Source of the DNA: DASRTE01 sp035316885
GTDB lineage: Bacteria > Actinomycetota > Actinomycetes > Jiangellales > Jiangellaceae
Reading direction: 5' to 3'
Length of the DNA stretch: 6,284 bases
Assembly (NCBI GenBank): GCA_035316885.1
Contig: DATHII010000122.1
Location: forward strand, 1-6,284
The notes under the pieces were generated by a model. The model made no database searches, was not told the DNA's origin, and saw nothing but the letters and a program-made list of their open reading frames with translations. The position numbers and the translations under genes are program-made. The stretch's first letter is position 1. Every line of letters begins with the position of its first letter. This document shows, piece by piece, positions 1-4,351 of this stretch.

Positions 1-1226
1 TGAAGAGGGTCGCCGACCACCTCTCCGACATCCTCTCGGCGGTGCGCCCCCTGACTCCGCTGGACGTCCAGCTCCTCGACGCCCACGGCTGCGTGCTGGT
101 CGAGGACGTCGTCGCCCCGTGGCCGCTGCCGCAGTTCGACAACTCGGCCATGGACGGGTACGCCGTCCGCGCCGAGGACGTCTGGGACGCCAGCGAAGAC
201 GAGCCGGTCGAGCTGCCGGTCGTGGCCGACATCGCGGCCGGCGAGACCCAGGTCGACGCGATCGGCCCAGGGCTGGCCGCCCGCATCATGACCGGTGCGC
301 CGGTCCCGGTCGGCGCCGACGCCGTCGTCCCCGTCGAGTACACCGACGGCGGGACCGCGCGGGTGCGCATCACGCTCGCCGCGCAGGCGGGTCGGCATCT
401 GCGCCGAATCGGCGAGGACGTCCAGGCGGGCGACACCGTGCTCACGGCCGGTACCTTCCTCGGTGCCGCGCAGGTCGGGCTGCTCGCCGCGGTCGGCAAG
501 GACCGGGTCAAGGTACGCCCGCGCCCCCGGGTGGTGGTCATCTCCACCGGTCGCGAGCTCGTCGAACCGGGACTACCGCTGGCGCTTGGGCAGATCACCG
601 ACTCCAACTCGTACACGCTGACCGCCTCCGCCCGGGAGGCCGGAGCGGTCGCCTTCCGGGTGGCACCCGTCCCCGACGACGAGACCAAGCTGCTGAGCCT
701 CATCGAGGACCAGCTCGTCCGGGCCGACGTGATCGTGACCAGCGGCGGGATCAGCGCGGGCGCCTACGACGTCGTCAAGGCGGTGCTCTCCGAGCTCGGG
801 ACGGTCACCTTCGACAAGGTCGCCATGCAGCCGGGGATGCCGCAGGGGTTCGGCACGATCGGTGACGAGGCCACCCCGATCTTCACGCTGCCCGGCAACC
901 CGGTGAGCGCATTCGTCTCCTTCGAGGTCTTCGTGCGGCCGGCCATCCGCAAGATGCTGGGCGTATCGCGGCTGCATCGGCCCAGTGTCAAGGCCATCCT
1001 GCAGTCGACGCTGCGCTCACCGGAGGGCAAGCGGCAGTTCGCGCGGGCCCGCTGGCAGCAGGCGCCGGACGGGTCCTACCTGGTGACACCGCTCGCCGGA
1101 CAGGCGTCGCACATGCTCGCCGACCTCGCCTACGCGAACGCGCTCGTCGTGGTCCCCGAGCAGGTCACCGAGGTCGCAGCCGGCCAGGTGGTCGACACCG
1201 TGCTGCTCGAGCGTCGCAAGGGCTGA
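1..1226 (+). CDS. moeA: MoeA/gephyrin-like molybdotransferase (Glp), 5' end at window edge
   Basis: MoeA-family proteins insert molybdate into adenylylated molybdopterin in the last step of molybdenum cofactor synthesis; the actinobacterial branch, called Glp, also acts in cell division. The reading frame is open to the left edge: the window begins with TG followed by AAG AGG GTC, so an ATG or GTG start one base outside the window would give a 408-residue protein beginning MKRVADHLSDIL. This fits the usual N-terminus of the family better than the internal GTG at 42. Visible motifs, numbered from that start, are FDNSAMDGYAVR (about 46-57), MTGAPVPVGADAV (about 97-109), the MoCF-fold segments VVVISTGRELVEPG and GQITDSNSYTL, TSGGISAGAYDVVK with its conserved Asp, and LPGNPVSAF. 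The loop that reads PGKPFAFG in E. coli MoeA reads PGMPQGFG here. The gene is first in a run with moaC 5 bases downstream. Family assignment is secure; the balance between enzyme and divisome scaffold is inferred from context. Confidence 0.95.
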   Translation, partial: KRVADHLSDILSAVRPLTPLDVQLLDAHGCVLVEDVVAPWPLPQFDNSAMDGYAVRAEDVWDASEDEPVELPVVADIAAGETQVDAIGPGLAARIMTGAPVPVGADAVVPVEYTDGGTARVRITLAAQAGRHLRRIGEDVQAGDTVLTAGTFLGAAQVGLLAAVGKDRVKVRPRPRVVVISTGRELVEPGLPLALGQITDSNSYTLTASAREAGAVAFRVAPVPDDETKLLSLIEDQLVRADVIVTSGGISAGAYDVVKAVLSELGTVTFDKVAMQPGMPQGFGTIGDEATPIFTLPGNPVSAFVSFEVFVRPAIRKMLGVSRLHRPSVKAILQSTLRSPEGKRQFARARWQQAPDGSYLVTPLAGQASHMLADLAYANALVVVPEQVTEVAAGQVVDTVLLERRKG

Positions 1227-1231
1227 GCCAG

Positions 1232-1729
1232 ATGGCCGAGCGATTGACCCACGTGGACGAGCAGGGCGCGGCGCGCATGGTCGACGTGTCGGGCAAGGAC
1301 GTGACCGTCCGCACCGCGACCGCCAGCGGGCGGGTGCGGGTGTCGCCGGAGGTGGTCGCGCTGCTCCGGGGCCCGGGCGTGCCCAAGGGGGACGCGCTCG
1401 GCGTGGCGCGCATCGCGGGCATCCAGGGTGCGAAGCGCACTTCCGACCTCGTTCCGCTGTGTCATCCGCTGGCGCTGCACGCGGTGTCCGTCGATGTGGA
1501 CGTGGCCGACGACGCCGTCGAGATCATCGCAACGGTCCGGACCGCCGACCGCACCGGAGTGGAGATGGAGGCGCTCACGGCGGTCGCGACGGCGGCGCTG
1601 ACCGTCGTCGACATGGTCAAGGCCGTCGACAAGGGGGCGTCGATCACCGACGTGCGGGTCGAGGAGAAGGCCGGTGGCCGGTCGGGTACCTGGCGCAGGG
1701 CGGACCAGCCGCCGCGCTCCGGGGCGTAG
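1232..1729 (+). CDS. moaC: Cyclic pyranopterin monophosphate synthase MoaC
   Basis: MoaC converts the 3',8-cyclo-dihydroguanosine triphosphate made by MoaA into cyclic pyranopterin monophosphate, an early cytosolic step of molybdopterin synthesis. The 165-residue protein has the usual family length and motifs: GVPKGDAL with Lys52, the LCHPL motif with His78, GVEMEAL with Glu111 and Glu113, DMVKAVDKG with Asp127 and Lys130, and Lys146 in EEKAGGRSG. These match the active-site residues described for E. coli MoaC, so it should be active. The ATG at 1232 is chosen because the N-terminus (LTHVDEQGAARMVDVSGK) is typical and AAGGG lies about 9 bases upstream, inside the end of moeA. It starts 5 bases after the moeA stop and ends 2 bases before the next start, which indicates cotranscription. 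The roughly 12-residue polar C-terminal tail is not conserved. Confidence 0.97.
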   Translation: MAERLTHVDEQGAARMVDVSGKDVTVRTATASGRVRVSPEVVALLRGPGVPKGDALGVARIAGIQGAKRTSDLVPLCHPLALHAVSVDVDVADDAVEIIATVRTADRTGVEMEALTAVATAALTVVDMVKAVDKGASITDVRVEEKAGGRSGTWRRADQPPRSGA

Positions 1730-1731
1730 TC

Positions 1732-2202
1732 GTGAAGGCGCTGGTTGTCACCGTCTCGACCCGCGCGGCGGGCGGGGTCTACGAGGATCGCGGCGGCCCG
1801 ATCGCGTTCGCCGGACTACACGAGATCGGTTTTGAGGTCGACGGACCGCAGGTGGTCCCCGACGGTGAGCCGGTCGAGGCGGCCTTGCGCGCGGCGGTCG
1901 CGGCGGCGTACGACGTGATCGTGACCACGGGTGGCACCGGGCTGACGCCGCGGGACCTCACGCCGGAGATGACGCGTCGCGTCGTCGAGCGGGAGGTGCC
2001 CGGCGTGGCCGAGGCTGTTCGCGCATACGGGGTCGGGCACGGAGTGCCGACGGCCGCCCTCTCGCGAGGGATCGCCGGGCTCGCCGGCGCCACGCTCATC
2101 GTCAACCTCCCCGGATCGCCCGGCGGGGTGCGGGACGGTCTAGCGGTGCTGGAACCGCTGTTGACCCACGCGGTCGAGCAGGTGCACGGGAGCGACCATT
2201 GA
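1732..2202 (+). CDS. mog: Molybdopterin adenylyltransferase, MogA/MoaB family
   Basis: This family adenylylates molybdopterin with ATP so that MoeA can insert molybdate. The protein is 156 residues if it starts at the GTG at 1732, two bases after the moaC stop. That start gives MKALVVTVSTRAAGGVYEDRGGP, matching the family N-terminus (VTVSDRAxxGxYxDxxGP). An open extension upstream lies within moaC in another frame and is not used. The TTGGTG loop (65-70) followed by RDLTPE with Asp75 is the nucleotide and molybdopterin site of MoCF-fold proteins. LPGSPGGVRDG (126-136) is the second conserved loop. The Shine-Dalgarno is weak, so translation is probably coupled to moaC. The stop codon sits inside a 41-bp tandem duplication, and its TGA overlaps a TTG that opens a 14-codon minicistron. 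MogA and MoaB cannot be separated reliably from sequence alone, so the symbol is tentative. Confidence 0.93.
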   Translation: MKALVVTVSTRAAGGVYEDRGGPIAFAGLHEIGFEVDGPQVVPDGEPVEAALRAAVAAAYDVIVTTGGTGLTPRDLTPEMTRRVVEREVPGVAEAVRAYGVGHGVPTAALSRGIAGLAGATLIVNLPGSPGGVRDGLAVLEPLLTHAVEQVHGSDH

Positions 2203-2243
2203 GCAGCGCTGAGCACCTGCAGGTGCAAAGGAGCGACCATTGA
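2199..2243 (+). CDS. Possible 14-codon minicistron between mog and rimJ
   Basis: The first copy of the duplication carries a TTG at 2199-2201 that overlaps the mog stop (TTGA). From it, 14 codons encode MSSAEHLQVQRSDH and stop at the TGA at 2241-2243, which overlaps the TTG start of the acetyltransferase gene. The first seven residues equal the N-terminus of the acetyltransferase and the last three the C-terminus of Mog, as expected for a duplicated junction. The upstream CGGGAG is a modest ribosome-binding site. A role as a peptide is unlikely. It may act as a translational relay, or have no effect if the stronger AAAGGAG site recruits ribosomes directly. The reading frame is certain; translation is inference. 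Confidence 0.3.
   Translation: MSSAEHLQVQRSDH
2227..2233 (+). promoter_or_regulatory. Strong ribosome-binding site for the TTG start of rimJ
   Basis: AAAGGAG lies 6 bases before the TTG at 2240. This is a good Shine-Dalgarno match at good spacing, which decides the start of the acetyltransferase gene. It lies in the second copy of the duplication and is stronger than its counterpart in the first. Confidence 0.75.
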
Positions 2244-2860
2244 GCAGCGCTGAGCATCTGCAGTGGCCGATCCGACTGGCCGAGGGGCCGGTCGAGCTGC
2301 GTCCGTTGCGCTACCGCGACGGCAAGGCGTGGGCGGCCGTGCGCGAACGCAATGCCGAGTGGCTGCGCCCGTGGGAGCCAACGCCGCCGACGCCGCAGGT
2401 CCGCTTCCCGGGAAGCTACCGGCAGATGGTCCGGCGCTTCGCAGCCCAGGCGCGGGCAGGGGAGGCGCTGCCGTGGGTTGTCGCGTACGGGGGTGAACTG
2501 GCGGGTCAGTTGACGATCTCCGGCATCACCTGGGGCTCGGCCCGGATGGGGAGCGCCGGTTACTGGGTCGACCGGGCGGTCGCGGGGCAGGGCGTGATCC
2601 CGACGGCGTTGGCGCTTGCCGTCGATCACTGCTTCTTCACCGTGGGTCTGCACCGCGTCGAGGTGAACATCCGGCCCGAGAACCAAGCGTCGCTGCGGGT
2701 TGTCGAGAAGCTCGGCTTCCGGCAGGAGGGCATCCGCGAGCGCTTCCTGCACATCGACGGCGACTGGCGCGACCACCTGTCGTTCGCGCTGACCGCGGAC
2801 GAGGTGCCCGGCGGGTTGCTGCTGCGCTGGCGTGCGTCGCGCCAGTCCGCCGCGCAGTGA
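2240..2860 (+). CDS. rimJ: GNAT N-acetyltransferase, RimJ/RimL type
   Basis: The 206-residue protein belongs to the GNAT superfamily and resembles ribosomal-protein alanine N-acetyltransferases, which move acetyl from acetyl-CoA to the N-terminal amine of a protein. The start PIRLAEGPVELRPLRYRDGKAW and the E/N-rich helix with LRPWEPT are typical of RimJ/RimL. The acetyl-CoA loop (motif A) is VDRAVAGQGVIPTAL at about 110-124. The C-terminal motif B is NIRPENQASLRVVEKLGF at about 143-160, followed by EGIRERFLHIDGDWRDHL. The start is TTG, supported by AAAGGAG 6 bases upstream. A rimJ-like gene next to moeA1 is also known in Mycobacterium tuberculosis, so the linkage is old. The substrate is unknown: this family includes ribosomal protein, Glu-tRNA-type and antibiotic acetylases. 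A link to Glp or SepX would be speculation. Confidence 0.9.
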   Translation: MSSAEHLQWPIRLAEGPVELRPLRYRDGKAWAAVRERNAEWLRPWEPTPPTPQVRFPGSYRQMVRRFAAQARAGEALPWVVAYGGELAGQLTISGITWGSARMGSAGYWVDRAVAGQGVIPTALALAVDHCFFTVGLHRVEVNIRPENQASLRVVEKLGFRQEGIRERFLHIDGDWRDHLSFALTADEVPGGLLLRWRASRQSAAQ

Positions 2861-2889
2861 CGCCCTGCCGTCGTCCGCGCGCCAGCCGG

Positions 2890-2915
2890 CCCCGCCAGCC
2901 AGCCCCGCCAGCCAG
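2890..2915. repeat. 13-bp tandem repeat, two copies
   Basis: CCCCGCCAGCCAG occurs at 2890-2902 and again at 2903-2915, followed by a partial CCCG. It lies just after the rimJ stop and looks like simple slippage in a C-rich spacer. No function is apparent. Confidence 0.8.
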
Positions 2916-2931
2916 CCCGTCCGTTGATCAC

Positions 2932-2999
2932 GTTCACCACCCTGGTGGACCGTTCACCAGGCACCGGAACCTGGTGAACCGTCCCCAAGCCTGGTGAAG
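2932..2999. promoter_or_regulatory. Array of TTCACCAGG/CCTGGTGAA half-sites with hairpins
   Basis: Five related half-sites lie in 68 bases: GTTCACCA (2932-2939), TGGTGGAC (2943-2950), GTTCACCAGG (2952-2961), CCTGGTGAAC (2970-2979) and CCTGGTGAAG (2990-2999). The third and fourth form a perfect 10-bp inverted repeat around an 8-base loop. The first and second form an 8-bp stem, with one G-T pair, around CCC. The arms are similar enough that other pairings are possible. Two readings fit: a transcription terminator for the moeA-rimJ operon (there is no T-run, as is common in high-GC Actinomycetia), or an operator array about 100-165 bp before sepX. The structure is clear; the role is open. Confidence 0.6.
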
Positions 3000-3082
3000 T
3001 CACTGACCGGGCCGTCCCGCGCGTCACATCTGTTACTGGCGACACACCGATCCGGATCCACCGAGGTCGCCGCGCCGCCCCG

Positions 3083-3088
3083 TAGCGT
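3083..3088 (+). promoter_or_regulatory. Candidate -10 element of a leaderless sepX promoter
   Basis: TAGCGT, a TANNNT-type -10, ends 8 bases before the GTG start of sepX, so transcription would begin at or next to the start codon. There is no Shine-Dalgarno sequence in those 8 bases. No good -35 is visible 17 bases upstream. The NYN gene has the same layout (TAGGGT, 8 bases, ATG), which strengthens the call. Confidence 0.5.
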
Positions 3089-3096
3089 CGGGTGGC

Positions 3097-3861
3097 GTGG
3101 GATCCAGTGGGCTGATCTACGCGGCGATCGTGGCTGCGTGGGCCGCCGTTCTGGTGCCCCGGTGGGTGCGGCGCAACGAGGAGGTCGAGCATGCGCGCGA
3201 GGTCGATCTCGCCAGAGGGGTGCGCGTCCTGCCTCGTCCCGACCAGGTCCGACGCGTAGGTGGATCACCTGCGCATCACGCTCCGCAACCCGACATCGAC
3301 GACATCCCTGCGGTCGACGCCTCGGACCGGCGCGACGGTGACTTCGGCATAGCGGCGCAACGACGCCGCCGGGTGCTGATGGTCCTGACGTTCGTGCTGG
3401 GCGTCAGCGTGCTGGGTGCTGCGGCCGATCGCCTGCCCGGTCGAGCGTTGGCGGTGCCCGTGGCGCTCCTCGCCGTGTTCCTGGTGCTCGCGCGCCGTGC
3501 GGTTGTGGCGGATGCGTGGCGGCGTACGGTTGCCCACCCGGGAGCGGTGCGGGAGTGGGCGCCGGCCGCCGCGGCCACCCGTCGGATCGCGGTACTCGAC
3601 GAGCCCGAGCCCGTTGCCCCGGAGGATCCCGATGCCTGGCAGCCGGTGCCGGTGCCGCTGCCGACCTATGTCACGAAGGACAGGGCGCCGGATCCTGCGA
3701 CCCGCACGATCGACCTGTCGCAGCCGGGCGCCTGGACGTCCGGACGTCTCGACCCGGCCGGCTCGATCGCGCTGCCCCGTGCCCGGCCCGTTGCTGACGT
3801 CCAAGGGCCGTCGCAGGACGCCGACGACCTGCCCGAACGCCGGCCCGCCGTCGGCGACTGA
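3097..3861 (+). CDS. sepX: Divisome membrane protein SepX/GlpR
   Basis: This resembles SepX of Streptomyces, a membrane protein needed for septation, and GlpR of Corynebacterium, the membrane receptor of the MoeA-like protein Glp in the divisome. The 254-residue product starts GSSGLIYAAIVAAWAAVLVP, the conserved N-terminal helix (about 5-20), followed by a basic stretch PRWVRRNEE. A variable linker leads to two close helices at about 93-110 (VLMVLTFVLGVSVLGAA) and 116-133 (ALAVPVALLAVFLVLA). The soluble C-terminal part has the recognisable DAWQPVPVPLPTYVTK segment (about 179-194) and RTIDLSQPGAW (about 203-213). The GTG at 3097 is chosen because it opens exactly at the conserved N-terminus and no ribosome-binding site is needed if the mRNA is leaderless. 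The glp homologue lies four genes upstream on the same strand. Family assignment rests on remembered N-terminal and PLPTYV motifs. Confidence 0.85.
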   Translation: MGSSGLIYAAIVAAWAAVLVPRWVRRNEEVEHAREVDLARGVRVLPRPDQVRRVGGSPAHHAPQPDIDDIPAVDASDRRDGDFGIAAQRRRRVLMVLTFVLGVSVLGAAADRLPGRALAVPVALLAVFLVLARRAVVADAWRRTVAHPGAVREWAPAAAATRRIAVLDEPEPVAPEDPDAWQPVPVPLPTYVTKDRAPDPATRTIDLSQPGAWTSGRLDPAGSIALPRARPVADVQGPSQDADDLPERRPAVGD

Positions 3862-3900
3862 GCCGCCGCCACGGATTCGGAGCCGTCCGGACCCGACTGT

Positions 3901-3906
3901 TATCCT
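3901..3906 (+). promoter_or_regulatory. Candidate -10 of the tRNA-Ala promoter
   Basis: TATCCT lies 15 bases before the mature tRNA 5' end, in the 60-bp gap after sepX. A TTCGGA at 3876-3881 is a poor -35 at 19-bp spacing. The tRNA therefore probably has its own promoter, though readthrough from sepX is possible. Confidence 0.45.
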
Positions 3907-3921
3907 GCTTCGGGTTCTCCG

Positions 3922-3995
3922 GGGGCTGTGGCGCAGTCCGGTAGCGCACCTCGTTCGCATCGAGGGGGTCAGGGGTTCGAATCCCCTCAGCTCCA
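3922..3995 (+). tRNA. tRNA-Ala (anticodon CGC)
   Basis: The 74 bases fold into a complete cloverleaf. The acceptor GGGGCTG pairs with CAGCTCC, the D stem is GCGC/GCGC, and the anticodon stem is CCTCG/CGAGG around the loop TTCGCAT. A five-base variable loop GGGTC follows, then the T stem AGGGG/CCCCT around TTCGAAT, and discriminator A at 3995. The anticodon CGC reads GCG alanine codons, which are frequent in the neighbouring genes. The G3-U70 wobble pair, the main alanine identity element, is present. The 3' CCA is not encoded (CTG follows), so it must be added after transcription. Confidence 0.96.
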
Positions 3996-4000
3996 CTGAT

Positions 4001-4028
4001 GAACGCCAGGCCGCTGGCCTGGGCGTTC
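4001..4028 (+). terminator. Hairpin terminator after tRNA-Ala
   Basis: GAACGCC-AGGCC pairs with GGCCT-G-GGCGTTC around a GCT loop, giving a 12-bp stem with one bulged G at 4021. It begins 5 bases after the tRNA and is followed by the moderately T-rich TCTCGCTTTG. A second small stem, CTCGC-TTT-GCGAG, lies at 4030-4042. Strength and position fit an intrinsic terminator without a long U tract. Confidence 0.75.
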
Positions 4029-4042
4029 TCTCGCTTTGCGAG

Positions 4043-4351
4043 TGCGAGTCCCTGCTGGTTCGACGTCCCGCTGCGGCGTGTGTCGTACGCGCTATCAGCG
4101 GCATGTTCGGAAAGTCGATCGAGGTCAACAACTGGTTTACAAACGGCGCCAGCAAAGCTGTGGCGGCGACGCCGTCAATCTTCGTCAAGGCTTGTTCGAA
4201 TCCCGCGGCGGTGACCGCTTAACGCGCCGGTGTGGGCTCGTCAAGCGATGTCGGTGAAGGCATCCAAGAAGGGAGTGGCGGCCGCCGCAGGGCGACGCCG
4301 GTGGTGGGCGTCGGTCAGCTCGGCGATGCCGGTGCGCAGCAGGTGGTCGTG
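4043..4351. other. Intergenic spacer between tRNA-Ala and the NYN gene
   Basis: No convincing gene is seen in these roughly 310 bases. The part around 4090-4200 is less GC-rich than its surroundings. It contains GTTCGAATCCC at 4194-4204, identical to 3975-3985 in the tRNA T-arm, without a matching stem. Bases 4241-4351 on the minus strand continue the NYN reading frame for 36 codons past its TGA stop, with G or C at most third positions. Translations that cross the spacer on the plus strand are antisense or tRNA-derived. Confidence 0.6.

Larger units (their letters stand above)
2178..2263. repeat. 41-bp tandem direct duplication at the mog/rimJ junction
   Basis: Bases 2178-2222 reappear at 2219-2263 with period 41, matching at 42 of 45 positions. 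The three differences are 2187/2228, 2188/2229 and 2216/2257. Each copy contains the core GAGCGACCATTGAGCAGC, that is, the last mog codons, a TGA stop and an overlapping TTG start. Two of the three differences fall in the ribosome-binding site, which reads CGGGAG in the first copy and AAAGGAG in the second. The join of the copies forms a perfect 14-bp palindrome, GCACCTGCAGGTGC, at 2213-2226, with a PstI-type CTGCAG core. Confidence 0.95.

Noticed and set aside
119..865. 248-codon plus-strand open frame inside moeA
   Set aside because: The product is Arg/Gly/Ala-rich with no motifs, the normal shadow of a high-GC gene in another frame; moeA motifs are continuous in the true frame.
3041..3045. 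GACAC upstream of sepX as a WhiA/WhiB-type site
   Set aside because: A 5-base match is expected by chance many times in this window and no second element supports it.
3024..3046. TCACATCTGTTACTGGCGACACA as a CRP/GlxR-like operator before sepX, in part (TCACA and GACACA)
   Set aside because: The two halves are not properly inverted or spaced for the TGTGA-N6-TCACA consensus.
2102..3192. Minus-strand frames opposite rimJ and its downstream spacer
   Set aside because: They share wobble positions with rimJ or run through repeats, carry no recognisable domain and lack ribosome-binding sites.
3265..4188. Long minus-strand open frame (307 codons) across sepX and the tRNA
   Set aside because: It is antisense to sepX, and its VELRGFEPLTPSMRTR segment is the translation of the tRNA-Ala gene, a well-known false-protein artefact.
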